Of a stretch of 64,000 nucleotides of DNA, positions 26,248 through 35,369 are shown one piece after another. The notes beneath the pieces were generated by a model. That model saw nothing but the letters and a program-made list of their open reading frames with translations. It did not search any database and was not told the origin of the DNA. The position numbers were made by a program, and so were the translations under genes. Numbering within the stretch: the stretch's first letter is position 1; each line of letters starts with the position of its first letter. This DNA comes from Streptomyces cyaneofuscatus (GTDB lineage: Bacteria > Actinomycetota > Actinomycetes > Streptomycetales > Streptomycetaceae), in the NCBI RefSeq assembly GCF_000718135.1, contig NZ_JOEM01000002.1:248001-312000 (forward strand). The letters are read 5' to 3'.

Positions 26248-27015
26248 TCAGGCCGCGTGGCCGCCGTCAACGACGATCTCCGTACCGGTGATGAAGCCCG
26301 CATCCGCGCTCGCGAGGTACGCCACCAGGGACGCCACCTCGTCCGCCGTACCGAACCGGCCCAGTGCCGTCGCCGCCCGCTGACCCTCGGCGAACGGCCC
26401 GCCGGCCGGGTTGAGATCGGTGTCCACCGGCCCGGGCTGGACCAGGTTCACCGTGATCCCGCGCGGCCCCAGCTCCCGGGCGAGCGGCTTGGTCAGCCCG
26501 ATCAGGGCGGACTTGCTCATCCCGTACAGCGTCGACCCGGGCCCGCCCGCGTACCGGCTCAGCGCGGTGCCGACCGAGATGACGCGCCCGCCGTCGGCCA
26601 GCCGGTCCGCCGCCGCCCGGCAGGCGAGGAAGACCGCCCGCACGTTCACGGCCAGAACCCGGTCGACCTCGGCGTCGGGCAGCGTGGCTATCGGACCGAG
26701 GACACCGATGCCCGCGTTGTTGACCAGCACGTCGAGCCGCCCGAGCGCGTCCGCCGCGCGGTGCACGGCCCCGGCGGCAGCCCCGGCGTCGGCCGCATCG
26801 CAGCGCAGGGCGACCGCACGCCGCCCCATCCCCTCGATCTTCGCCACGACAGCGAGGGCCGCCTCCTCATCCCGTACGTAGGTGATGGCGACGTCCGCCC
26901 CCGCCTCTGCGAGCCGCAGGGCGACGGCCGCGCCGATCCCGCGGCTGCCTCCGGTGACCAGGGCGGCCCGGGGTGCGAAGGCGGTGATGGTGAAGATGGT
27001 GCTGGAGCTGGACAT
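26248..27015 (-). CDS. Short-chain dehydrogenase/reductase (3-oxoacyl-ACP reductase-like)
   Basis: A 255-residue classical SDR: cofactor motif TGGSRGIG near residue 19, NNAGIGVLGP, catalytic Ser/Tyr/Lys in ISVGTALSRYAGGPGSTLYGMSK-like order (split here: VISVGTALSR and TLYGMSKSA), and a C-terminal ITGTEIVVDGGHAA tail typical of FabG-like enzymes. The arginine after TGGS suggests NADPH. The substrate is unknown. ATG at 27013-27015 follows AAGGAA. No partner gene. Confidence 0.88.
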   Translation of the reverse strand: MSSSSTIFTITAFAPRAALVTGGSRGIGAAVALRLAEAGADVAITYVRDEEAALAVVAKIEGMGRRAVALRCDAADAGAAAGAVHRAADALGRLDVLVNNAGIGVLGPIATLPDAEVDRVLAVNVRAVFLACRAAADRLADGGRVISVGTALSRYAGGPGSTLYGMSKSALIGLTKPLARELGPRGITVNLVQPGPVDTDLNPAGGPFAEGQRAATALGRFGTADEVASLVAYLASADAGFITGTEIVVDGGHAA

Positions 27016-27142
27016 GGCGAGATTCCTTGCCTTCGGGGAGCGCCGCCGATCCGGCGACAACAACCAGCAAAGTCCCCTGGAGGCCCGGAGACCGGCGGGA
27101 ATCGGACGGGGTGTGACCACGGCCCGCTCCGGCCCCGCCGGG

Positions 27143-27712
27143 TCACGACCACGTGACGGTTTCGGGCGACGGAGACACCTTGTCCAGCACGGTGCGCGTT
27201 GCCGCCGTACGCTGCGCGGCGCGCAGGATCGCGTATCCGAGGAGACCGCCGAGGGTGTTGGCGATCAGGTCATTGACATCGACGGCGCGGCCATGGGCGA
27301 AAGCGATGTACTGGAGCAGTTGGATGACCTCGATGCCCAGACTGACGAGTGCGCAGGTCAGGACGGTGCGGCCGCGGTTGAGGCGCGGAAGGAGCAGCGG
27401 CAAAAGAAAGCCGAGCGGCATGAACATGATCACATTGGGAGCCATGGAGATGTCTGCCATGAGCAACGGGATCGGCTGTATCTGCCCGATCCACTCTGCC
27501 TGGTTGCGGTAGTCCCCGCCGTAGATCCACAGAGGGAAGAAGGTGAGTGAGGCGACCGCTGTCGCGTAGAGCGCCGTGATGATCCGCAGCGCCAACGGGC
27601 CACCCCGCCAGCCGGGGACGTTGCGGTGGTAACGGACCACAGCCACGAGAGCGAAGACGGCGAGCGCCGGCCCGAGAACGGCGGCGGTGGGAATCTGAGT
27701 CTGGAAGTCCAT
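27143..27712 (-). CDS. VanZ family membrane protein
   Basis: A 189-residue protein with four or five membrane spans and the VanZ core: LTFFPLWIYGG, an NVIMFMPLGFLLPLLLPRL segment, then VSLGIEVIQLLQYIAF, GRAVDVNDLIANTLGGLLGY (conserved Arg-Asp-Asn residues). VanZ proteins give low teicoplanin tolerance in enterococci; in Streptomyces their natural role is unknown but probably at the cell envelope. ATG at 27710-27712. It is divergent from a two-component system with 148 bp between starts, so it may be a target of that system; this is positional inference only. Confidence 0.85.
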   Translation of the reverse strand: MDFQTQIPTAAVLGPALAVFALVAVVRYHRNVPGWRGGPLALRIITALYATAVASLTFFPLWIYGGDYRNQAEWIGQIQPIPLLMADISMAPNVIMFMPLGFLLPLLLPRLNRGRTVLTCALVSLGIEVIQLLQYIAFAHGRAVDVNDLIANTLGGLLGYAILRAAQRTAATRTVLDKVSPSPETVTWS

Positions 27713-27860
27713 GGGTGCCCCTGCGTTGTGCTTGTCGATCGTCCTGAGCGATCCTGTCCGCGCGGGCGCCGCCGCGGATCTGCCGAAGGACGGAGCTTGC
27801 CCGGAGCACTACGACTTTCGGCAGAGGGGGCCCTCCCGAGACAGTACGTACGCTGCGGAC

Positions 27861-29069
27861 ATGTACTTCCCGCCCTTCGGCAGACGCTCCTCCCGGATGC
27901 GGCACGCCCTGTTTCGCCTCGGCGTCGTCCTCGTCGGGGCGACCCTGGTGCTGGCGCTCGCCGCCGACTACCGCACCGGTGTCTACCGGTCCGCCCTCGC
28001 GCCCCAGGCCCGCCTCTCGGCCGTCGCACCCGTCCTGTTCGTGCCGGTCTGGGTAGCATGCCGCCGGCGAAGCGGTCCGCGGGCCCTGGCGGTGGCCGGC
28101 GCACTGGCGGGGGCCTTGTCCCTCGGGTGCAGTGCCTGGATGCACCTCGCGGCAGGGCGGCAGGAGGCGTCGACGACGAACGCCGACGCCTACACCTTGT
28201 TCGAGATCACCGCGCTGATCGCCGTGCTGGTGCTCACTGTCCGGTACGGAGCCGCCTGGCCTGCCGCCGGGGCATCCCTCTTGCTGTGCCTGGCCGCAGT
28301 TCTGCGTCCGGTGGCCGTCGAGGCGACCGAGAACAGCCTCATCCTGGCGCTGTTCTGCACGTTCGCCGTCTGTACCGGGCTGATCGGGGCCCTGGTGGCC
28401 CGGCTGGCAGCCGTCGATCGTCGACGCCACGCGGAGCAGGTGCGCCTGGAGCAGCGGCTCACCTTCGCCCGGGACCTGCACGATTTCGTGGCCCACCACG
28501 TGACGGGCATTGTCGTTCAGGCCCAAGGGGCCCGGGTGGTCGCGGCGTCCGAGCCGGAGATGGCCGTGTCGGCGCTGGGGCAGATCGAACGCGCGGCTTC
28601 GGAGGCTCTCCGGGCGCTGCGGCACATGGTGAGCGGCCTTCGTGCCGAGGCGGTTCTCGTACCGGCGGGCGGGGTGGAACAGTTGCGCACCCTGGTGGCG
28701 ACTTTCGCGTTGCCCGGTGGGGGAGCGGCTTGTCTCAAGGAGGAGGGACCTGTCAACCGTCTGCCGGCGGCCGCCATGGCGGCCGTGCACCGGGTCGTCA
28801 TGGAGTCGTTGACGAACGTGCGCAAACACACACCGAACTCACGGCAGGTGTCCGTGACGCTCCGTGCCCTTCCCCGGTCCGTCGAACTCGACATCGTCAG
28901 TGACCGGTCCGACGCGGGCACACCGGCGGCGGCGGGGTACGGTCTCGTCGGACTCGAAGAACGCGTTACCGCCGAAGGCGGTGTCTTCCAGGCGGGTCTC
29001 GACGGCAGCGGACACTGGCGGGTGTGCGCCCGAATCCCCTTGGAGAGTGCGTGGAGGGACGTCCCGTGA
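27861..29069 (+). CDS. Sensor histidine kinase, HisKA_3 (DesK-like) family
   Basis: A 402-residue sensor with about five membrane spans in residues 15-180, then the acceptor helix FARDLHDFVAHHVTGIVVQA (His in RDLHD) and an HATPase_c domain with VVMESLTNVRKHTP and GYGLVGLEERVTAEGG. ATG 27861 (MYFPPFGRR) starts the codon-biased region. The stop overlaps the response regulator start by GTGA. The signal is unknown; the divergent neighbour is VanZ. Confidence 0.9.
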   Translation: MYFPPFGRRSSRMRHALFRLGVVLVGATLVLALAADYRTGVYRSALAPQARLSAVAPVLFVPVWVACRRRSGPRALAVAGALAGALSLGCSAWMHLAAGRQEASTTNADAYTLFEITALIAVLVLTVRYGAAWPAAGASLLLCLAAVLRPVAVEATENSLILALFCTFAVCTGLIGALVARLAAVDRRRHAEQVRLEQRLTFARDLHDFVAHHVTGIVVQAQGARVVAASEPEMAVSALGQIERAASEALRALRHMVSGLRAEAVLVPAGGVEQLRTLVATFALPGGGAACLKEEGPVNRLPAAAMAAVHRVVMESLTNVRKHTPNSRQVSVTLRALPRSVELDIVSDRSDAGTPAAAGYGLVGLEERVTAEGGVFQAGLDGSGHWRVCARIPLESAWRDVP

Positions 29070-29716
29070 TCCGGGTGCTGCTTGCCGACGACCAAGAGAT
29101 CGTCCGCACAGGTATGGCTATGATCCTCTCCGTCGAGGACGACATCCAGGTTGTCGCCCATGCCCCGGACGGCCTCCAAGCCCTGGAGATGGTCGAGCTG
29201 CACCGACCGGACGTCGTTCTCATGGACATCCGGATGCCACGCCTGGATGGTCTGGATGCCCTGCGCCACCTCACCCGGCCCCATGCGTCGCACCGACCAC
29301 AGGTCGTGATGGTCACCACCTTCGACGACGAGGACTACCTGGCCCGCGCGGTGGAAGCGGGGGCCAGCGGATTCATCCTCAAGGACTCCGGCCCACGGCT
29401 GCTGGCGGAGGCGGTCCGTGCGGCCGCTGTCGGCGACTCCCTGGTCAGCCCCTCGATCACCGTGCGGCTCCTGAGACAGCTCCGTACTGTCTCCTCCAGG
29501 TCAAAACCCGTCACGCAGATCTCTCCGCGCGAGAAGGAAGTCGTCGTCCTGCTTGCCGAGGGCCTGACCAATGCCGAGATCGCCGCAGCCCTTTCCATCA
29601 CCGTGGGCACGGTAAAAACGCACCTCACCAACGTGCAGGGCAAGCTCGGGGTGAGAAACCGCGTGGAGATCGCGTCCTGGGCGTGGCGTAGCGGGCTTGC
29701 TGGACGCGGTGCATGA
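29066..29716 (+). CDS. NarL/LuxR-type response regulator
   Basis: A 216-residue regulator partnered with the preceding kinase by a GTGA overlap; GGAGGGAC at about 29053-29060 supports GTG 29066. Receiver residues: VLLADDQEIVRTG acidic pair, Asp in VVLMDIRMPRLDG, Thr in VMVTTFDDED, Lys in GFILKDSGP. C-terminal LuxR helix-turn-helix: ISPREKEVVVLLAEGLTNAE and SITVGTVKTHLTNVQGKLG. It likely activates or represses local genes such as vanZ. Confidence 0.92.
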   Translation: MIRVLLADDQEIVRTGMAMILSVEDDIQVVAHAPDGLQALEMVELHRPDVVLMDIRMPRLDGLDALRHLTRPHASHRPQVVMVTTFDDEDYLARAVEAGASGFILKDSGPRLLAEAVRAAAVGDSLVSPSITVRLLRQLRTVSSRSKPVTQISPREKEVVVLLAEGLTNAEIAAALSITVGTVKTHLTNVQGKLGVRNRVEIASWAWRSGLAGRGA

Positions 29717-29879
29717 GACACCAGGTCCTCATGGTGGCACCGGTCCAAGCCGGAGGTCGCCTATCGCACGCGAGCGTCACGCGCCGTGAAAGGGGACTGG
29801 GCAACGAGGGTCTCCGACCGGGGCCCTTCGTCGAAGAGCGGGTGATGAGAACCGAACCCGCGCTCCGAGCCGGGGAAGC

Positions 29880-30521
29880 TCAGGGCACAGGCAGCGTCGC
29901 GCCCTCCGTCGCCGCCGCCCGCAGCCGTCCCAGGATCGCGCGTGCCGCCTTGCCGTATCCGAGGCTGTTGTTCTGCAGCACCGACTCCGCGTTGGCCAGT
30001 TCCAGGAAGGCGATCACCTCGAAGGCCAGTTGCCGTACGTCGGTGTCCCCGGCCAGCTCGCCCGCCGCCCGGGCCTCCTCGATGGTCTCCTCGACGAAGG
30101 TGACCCAGCCTGTCTGCGCGGCGGCCAGGGCGTCGTGCACCTTGCCGCCGCGGGCGTCGAACTCGGCGGTGGCCGCGTAGAAGAAGCAGCCGCCCCGGAA
30201 GACCCGCTCCCGGGAGTACGCGATCCACGCCTCGCACATCCGCCAGACCCGGCCGATCCCCGGCGGGACCGAGCGGGCCGGGCGCAGCACGTGGTCGACG
30301 TAGACCGCGACCGCGGCGCGCACCGTGGCGAGCTGCAGCTCCTCCTTCGAGCCGAAGAGGGCGAACACACCGCTCTTGCTGAGCTTCAGCTCGGCCGCCA
30401 GCCGCCCCAGGGAGAGGCCCTCCAGCCCTTCCACCGAGGCGATCTGCACCGCGCGGCCCAGGATCAGCTGCCGCGTCTGGTTGCCCCGCTCGATCCGCCC
30501 GTCCAGCCGTACTGCCGCCAT
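29880..30521 (-). CDS. TetR/AcrR family regulator
   Basis: A 213-residue repressor-type protein. The N-terminal helix-turn-helix is clear (LILGRAVQIASVEGLEGLSL, then AAELKLSKSGVFALFGSKEE), and the C-terminal half resembles the TetR_C_33/YxaF-like ligand domain (FRGGCFFYAATAEFDARGG). The ATG is at 30519-30521. It is divergent, across 267 bp, from a drug/metabolite exporter, a common regulator-target layout. Confidence 0.9.
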   Translation of the reverse strand: MAAVRLDGRIERGNQTRQLILGRAVQIASVEGLEGLSLGRLAAELKLSKSGVFALFGSKEELQLATVRAAVAVYVDHVLRPARSVPPGIGRVWRMCEAWIAYSRERVFRGGCFFYAATAEFDARGGKVHDALAAAQTGWVTFVEETIEEARAAGELAGDTDVRQLAFEVIAFLELANAESVLQNNSLGYGKAARAILGRLRAAATEGATLPVP

Positions 30522-30788
30522 GTGACCACTCCGTACCTCAGAGTTATCGAGGCGTCATTCTAGGGACGGCCGGAGGTGCCGCCGGACCACCCGCCGCTCT
30601 GTCCGCCACCCCGTTCAGCGGTGTGTCCGGCCCTGACCACGGGTGATACCGGCGGATGATCCGGGCGGGATCCGGTCCGTGAGACAGGTGTTCCTTTCCG
30701 CCACGCCCGGCGAGTAGCGTGATCGTTTCCGTGTGTGAGCCGGTGTGGTCTCCACCATCTGTCCCCTGTGGAGAACCAGGAGCACCAG

Positions 30789-31736
30789 GTGTCCGCTGCC
30801 GTCGCGCCCGCGCCCGCCCTCGTACCACCCCGCCGGGCCTGGCTGACCGATCTGCCCGTGCTGGCGGTCGCCGTCGTGTGGGGCGCGAGCTACCTCGCAG
30901 CCAAGGGCATCACCATCACCCACACCGTCATCGCCGTCCTCGTCCTGCGCTTCGCGATCGTGCTGCCCGTCCTGGTGGCCACCGGGTGGCGCAAGCTGCG
31001 AGCGCTGACCGGCGCGCAGTGGCGGGGGGCCGGGCTGCTGGGCCTGGTGCTGAGCGGGATCTTCCTGCTGGAGACGTACGGGGTCGTCCACACCTCGGCC
31101 ACCAACGCCGGGCTGATCATCAGCCTCACCATGGTCTTCACACCGCTCGCCGAAGCCGCCGTGACCCGGGTCCGCCCTCCGGCCTCCTTCGTCGCCGCCG
31201 CCGGGCTCTCCGTCGCCGGAGTGATCCTCCTGACCCAGGGCGGCGGTTTCACCAGCCCCTCGGCCGGGGACCTGCTGATGCTGCTCGCCGCCCTCGCCCG
31301 GACCGTGCACGTCCTGGCCATGGCCCGGATGAAGGCGGTCCGGTCGGCCGACTCGCTCTCCCTGACCACCGTCCAGCTCGGCAGCGCGGTCGCCGTCTTC
31401 GCCGTCCTCGCCGCGCTCCCGGGGACGGGCGCCTCGCCATGGAGCGTGGCGGCGGACTTCGGTCCCCGGGAGTGGGCGGGGCTGATCTTCCTCTCCGTGT
31501 TCTGCACGCTGTTCGCGTTCTTCGTGCAGATGTGGTCGGTACGCCGCACCTCGCCGTCCCGGGTCAGCCTGCTGCTCGGTACGGAACCGCTGTGGGCCGC
31601 CGCCGTCGGCATCAGCCTCGGCGGCGAACGCCTCGGCGCCCTGGGGGTGGCCGGGGCCGTCCTCGTCCTGGCGGGCACCGTGTGGGGGCGCCGCAGCGCG
31701 GAACGCCGGGACCCGTCGGGCTGGGCGGATGCGTGA
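30789..31736 (+). CDS. EamA (DMT superfamily) permease
   Basis: A 315-residue membrane protein with ten predicted spans in two EamA repeats: LAVAVVWGASYLAAKGITIT opens the first, LLMLLAALARTVHVLAMARM the second, and the C-terminus ends with LLLGTEPLWAAAVGISLGGE. Members export amino acids, nucleotides or drugs. GTG 30789 is chosen because AGGAG sits at 30778-30782; upstream GTGs (30735, 30768) lack a site. It is divergent from the TetR gene, which probably controls it. Confidence 0.87.
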   Translation: MSAAVAPAPALVPPRRAWLTDLPVLAVAVVWGASYLAAKGITITHTVIAVLVLRFAIVLPVLVATGWRKLRALTGAQWRGAGLLGLVLSGIFLLETYGVVHTSATNAGLIISLTMVFTPLAEAAVTRVRPPASFVAAAGLSVAGVILLTQGGGFTSPSAGDLLMLLAALARTVHVLAMARMKAVRSADSLSLTTVQLGSAVAVFAVLAALPGTGASPWSVAADFGPREWAGLIFLSVFCTLFAFFVQMWSVRRTSPSRVSLLLGTEPLWAAAVGISLGGERLGALGVAGAVLVLAGTVWGRRSAERRDPSGWADA

Positions 31737-31748
31737 TCAGGCCGTGGG

Positions 31749-31952
31749 TCAGGTCCTGATCGCGTCTGCAGCCACCATGACGGCGGCGCCCGTCACCACC
31801 AGGACGATGTGGACGAAGAGCGAGTGGGCGCTGAGGAAGTCGATGTGCCGCACCAGCGTCCACAGCCGGAACCAGCCGGTCCACTCGTACAGCAGCCCGC
31901 CGACCCCCTGGATGAAGACGAGGAACCCGATCGTCTCGACGATTTTCTTCAT
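31749..31952 (-). CDS. Small two-span membrane protein
   Basis: A 67-residue protein with two membrane helices (VETIGFLVFIQGVGGLLYEW and LFVHIVLVVTGAAVMVAADA) separated by WFRLWTLVRHIDFL. Codon bias is good and the ATG at 31950-31952 precedes it. It resembles short conserved Streptomyces membrane proteins without known function. It is divergent from a sensor kinase gene and converges with the EamA gene. Confidence 0.65.
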   Translation of the reverse strand: MKKIVETIGFLVFIQGVGGLLYEWTGWFRLWTLVRHIDFLSAHSLFVHIVLVVTGAAVMVAADAIRT

Positions 31953-32097
31953 GCGCCGAGCCTCCCGTCCGGCCCCGGTGTGCCGCGTCGGCCACAGGGC
32001 CTGACCGCCGCGCCGAAAGTAGCGGGTCCCGCGACTTTGGTCGCTCCCTCGCCGCGCGGGGCCCTTCCCGGGCGCCCGGCTGCGTAACTTTGTCGAT

Positions 32098-33330
32098 ATG
32101 ACGCGCACCGAGTACCCCTGGCTGCTCCCCTCGGCGATGGCCGATGCCGAGCTGCCCGGCGACCGGGCCCGGTCCCGGCCTCGGGCGCGGCGGACCGTAC
32201 GCGACTGGGTCGTCGACATCACGGCGTTCCTCATCGCGGCGGCCATCGCCCTCATCGCCCTCGCCGCGATCGAGAACGAGGGGTCGACCCCGGACGCCGT
32301 GCTCGTCGTCGACTCGGTGATCGGCGCCGCCGCCTGCTGCGCCCTCTGGTTCCGGCGGCGCTGGCCCGTCGGGCTCGCCGCCGCCCTGACCGTCCTGTCC
32401 ATCGTGGAGCCCGTCGCGGGCGGCGCGATGATGGTCGCCCTGTTCAGCCTGGCCGTCCACCGCCCCTTCAAGCCGACGGCGATCGTCGGCGCGGGCGCGC
32501 TGATCGTGGCGCCCCTCCAGCCCTGGCTGCGCCCCGACCCGGAGACGGGCTACCTCACCTCGGTCATCTTCGGGGTCCTGCTGATCCTGCTGGTGCTCAG
32601 CTGGGGGATGGTCGTACGGTCCCGGCGCCAGCTCGTCCTCACGCTCCGCGAACGGGCCCGCCGCGCCGAGGCCGAGGCGGAACTCCGCGCCCAACAGGCC
32701 CAGCGGCTGGCCCGCGAGGCCATCGCCCGCGAGATGCACGACGTCCTCGCCCACCGGCTCACCCTGCTCAGCGTCCACGCCGGGGCCCTCGAATTCCGGC
32801 CCGACGCCCCCACCGCCGAGATCGCCCGGGCCGCCGGGGTCATCCGGGACAGCGCCCACGAGGCGCTCCAGGACCTACGGGAGATCATCGGGGTGCTGCG
32901 CGGCCCCGGGGACACCGGCGAGGGCGAGCGGCCCCAGCCCACCCTCGCCACCCTGGACGGGCTGATCGAGGAGTCCCGCCGGGCGGGCATGAAGGTCACC
33001 GTCGACCAGCGCGTCGCCGCCCCGGAGGACGCCCCCGCCGCCACCGGCCGCACGGTGTACCGCATCGCCCAGGAGTGCCTGACCAACGCCCGTAAACACG
33101 CCCCCGGTGCGGAGGTCACCGTCACGGTGACCGGCGGCCCCGGGGACGGGCTCACCATCGAGGTGGCCAACCCGGCCCCCACCGAACCCTTCGAACGGGT
33201 CCCCGGCTCCGGCCAGGGTCTCATCGGCCTCACCGAACGCGCCACGCTCGCCGGGGGCCGGCTGGAACACGGCCCCACGCCGGACGGCGGCTTCGTGGTC
33301 CGCGCCCGGCTGCCCTGGCCCGCCGCGTGA
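32098..33330 (+). CDS. Sensor histidine kinase, HisKA_3 family
   Basis: A 410-residue kinase with four or five membrane spans in residues 38-165, a long coiled linker (LRERARRAEAEAELRAQQAQ), the acceptor motif REMHDVLAHRLTLLSVHAGA and an HATPase_c domain (RIAQECLTNARKHAP; SGQGLIGLTERATLAGG). TAACTT at 32085-32090 seven bases before ATG 32098 suggests a leaderless mRNA; there is no ribosome-binding site. A response regulator follows after 46 bp. Confidence 0.9.
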   Translation: MTRTEYPWLLPSAMADAELPGDRARSRPRARRTVRDWVVDITAFLIAAAIALIALAAIENEGSTPDAVLVVDSVIGAAACCALWFRRRWPVGLAAALTVLSIVEPVAGGAMMVALFSLAVHRPFKPTAIVGAGALIVAPLQPWLRPDPETGYLTSVIFGVLLILLVLSWGMVVRSRRQLVLTLRERARRAEAEAELRAQQAQRLAREAIAREMHDVLAHRLTLLSVHAGALEFRPDAPTAEIARAAGVIRDSAHEALQDLREIIGVLRGPGDTGEGERPQPTLATLDGLIEESRRAGMKVTVDQRVAAPEDAPAATGRTVYRIAQECLTNARKHAPGAEVTVTVTGGPGDGLTIEVANPAPTEPFERVPGSGQGLIGLTERATLAGGRLEHGPTPDGGFVVRARLPWPAA

Positions 33331-33376
33331 GGCGGGGGAGCCTGCCGGCCGGGACCGACTGGTTACGGTGGCTGTC

Positions 33377-34108
33377 ATGAACACCCCGGCCTCCCCGACG
33401 CCTTCCGCCTCCCCGCCCGTCCGGCTGCTCATCGTCGACGACGACCCGCTGGTGCGCGCCGGACTCACCCTGATGCTCGGCGGGGCCGACGACATCGACA
33501 TCGTGGGGGAGGGCGCGGACGGCAGCGAGGTCGCCGCCCTGGTCGAACGGCTGCGCCCCGACGTCGTCCTGATGGACATCCGGATGCCCGGCATGGACGG
33601 GCTCACCGCGACCGAGAAGCTGCGCCGCCTCCCCGGCGCGCCCGAAGTCGTCGTCCTCACCACCTTCCACGCCGACGAACAGGTCCTGCGGGCCATCCGC
33701 GCCGGAGCCGCGGGATTCGTCCTGAAGGACACCCCGCCCGCCCGGATCGTGGACTCCGTCCGCCGGGTCGCCGCCGGGGACCCGGTGCTCTCGCCCGCCG
33801 TCACCCGGCAGCTCATGGCCCGGGCCGCCGGCGGGGCGCCGGACGACCGCACCAGCCGGACCGAGCGCGCCCGCAGGCGGTTCGCGGAGCTGGCGGAGCG
33901 GGAGAGGGAGGTGGCGGTGGCCGTCGGTCGCGGACACTCCAACGCGGAGATCGCGGGCGAGCTCTACCTCAGCGTCGCCACCGTCAAGACCCAGGTCTCG
34001 CGGATTCTCGCCAGACTCGACCTGAACAACCGGGTCCAGATCGCCCTGTTGGTCCACGATGCCGGGCTGCTCGACACGGACGACGGGGGGAGCGACGGCC
34101 TACGCTGA
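33377..34108 (+). CDS. NarL/LuxR-type response regulator
   Basis: A 243-residue regulator paired with the upstream kinase. Receiver: LLIVDDDPLVRAGL, phospho-Asp in VVLMDIRMPGMDG, Thr in VVLTTFHADEQ and Lys in GFVLKDTPPA. The LuxR domain is RFAELAEREREVAVAVGRGH with SVATVKTQVSRILARLDLNN. TACGGT at 33364-33369 lies seven bases before ATG 33377, so it may also have its own leaderless transcript within the operon. The following P450 gene is 32 bp away on the same strand. Confidence 0.92.
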   Translation: MNTPASPTPSASPPVRLLIVDDDPLVRAGLTLMLGGADDIDIVGEGADGSEVAALVERLRPDVVLMDIRMPGMDGLTATEKLRRLPGAPEVVVLTTFHADEQVLRAIRAGAAGFVLKDTPPARIVDSVRRVAAGDPVLSPAVTRQLMARAAGGAPDDRTSRTERARRRFAELAEREREVAVAVGRGHSNAEIAGELYLSVATVKTQVSRILARLDLNNRVQIALLVHDAGLLDTDDGGSDGLR

Positions 34109-34140
34109 GCGGTCCGGACCGGAAGAGGGGGCTGACCACG

Positions 34141-35313
34141 ATGGCTGTGCTCGATCTGCGGGATCTGCCGGATTTCACGGCGAACCCCTACCCGTACTAC
34201 GCGAAGCTGCGCGCCGAGGGCCCCGTGCACACGGTGCGTACCCAGCACATCGAGCGCCTCCACCTGGTCGTCGGCTACGAGGAGGCCCGCTCGGTCCTCG
34301 CCGACCAGCGGTTCGGCAAGGACTGGCGGGCCACCGAGCGCTGGACCGCCCAGTCGAACGCGATCAGCGCCAACATGCTGGAGCTGGACGCCCCGCACCA
34401 CACCCGGCTGCGCAGGCTCGTCGTCCGTGAGTTCACCGCCCGCCGGATCGAGGCGCTGCGGCCCCGCGTCACCGAGATCACCACGGAGCTCCTGGACGCG
34501 ATGGTCCCGGCCGGCTCCGCCGACCTGGTCGACGCGCTGGCCTTCCCGCTCCCGATGACCGTCATCTGCGAGCTGCTCGGCGTCCCCGACATCGACCGGG
34601 ACACCTTCCGTACGCTGTCCAACGGCGTCGTCACCCCCACCCCGGCCCAGCGGGAGGCCGACGTGGTCGGCGCGATGGGCGCCTACCTCGTCCAACTGAT
34701 CGAGGACAAGCGCAGCTCGCCCGGCGACGACCTGCTGAGCGCGCTGATCAGGAGCCGCGACGAGGGCGGCGACGGGCTCTCCGCCGACGAACTGGTCGGC
34801 ATGGCCTTCCTGTTGCTCGTCGCCGGGCACGAGACCACCGTCAACCTCATCTCCAACGGGGTGCGGGCCCTCCTCGACCACCCGCACCAACTCGCCCTGC
34901 TGCGCGCCGATCCCGGGCTGCTCGACGGGGCGGTGGAGGAGATGCTGCGGTACGACGGACCGGTGGAGACCGCCACCTTCCGCTTCACCCAGGAGGACGT
35001 CACGGTCGGCTCCACCGTGATCCCGCGCGGCGAGGTGGTGCTCATCGCCCTCGCCTCCGGCGACCGCGACTCCGAGCGGTTCGAGGACCCCGACACCTTC
35101 GACATCCGCCGAGCCCCCCAGGGGCACCTGGCCTTCGGCCACGGGGCGCACTACTGCCTCGGCGCCCCGCTCGCCCGCATGGAGGCGCGCATCGCGATCG
35201 GGGCCCTGCTGGAGCGCTGCCCGGACCTCGCCCGCGACCCGGCGGGCGGCGACCCGGACTGGCTGCCCGGCCTGCTGATGCGCGGGGTGCGGCGGCTGCC
35301 GGTGTGCTGGTGA
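34141..35313 (+). CDS. Cytochrome P450
   Basis: A 390-residue soluble bacterial P450 (CYP105/107-like size). The I-helix oxygen motif AGHETT near residue 229, the K-helix EEMLR, and the haem-binding FGHGAHYCLG (Cys339 ligand) are all intact. It would hydroxylate or oxidise a small hydrophobic molecule using electrons from a ferredoxin; no ferredoxin or reductase gene is adjacent. It lies directly after a two-component system and may be transcribed with it. Substrate unknown. Confidence 0.92.
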   Translation: MAVLDLRDLPDFTANPYPYYAKLRAEGPVHTVRTQHIERLHLVVGYEEARSVLADQRFGKDWRATERWTAQSNAISANMLELDAPHHTRLRRLVVREFTARRIEALRPRVTEITTELLDAMVPAGSADLVDALAFPLPMTVICELLGVPDIDRDTFRTLSNGVVTPTPAQREADVVGAMGAYLVQLIEDKRSSPGDDLLSALIRSRDEGGDGLSADELVGMAFLLLVAGHETTVNLISNGVRALLDHPHQLALLRADPGLLDGAVEEMLRYDGPVETATFRFTQEDVTVGSTVIPRGEVVLIALASGDRDSERFEDPDTFDIRRAPQGHLAFGHGAHYCLGAPLARMEARIAIGALLERCPDLARDPAGGDPDWLPGLLMRGVRRLPVCW

Positions 35314-35369
35314 GGCGGCCTGTCCCGTCGAGGCGCTCTCCTGCCCGCCGCCGATGAACGACGTCTGCC

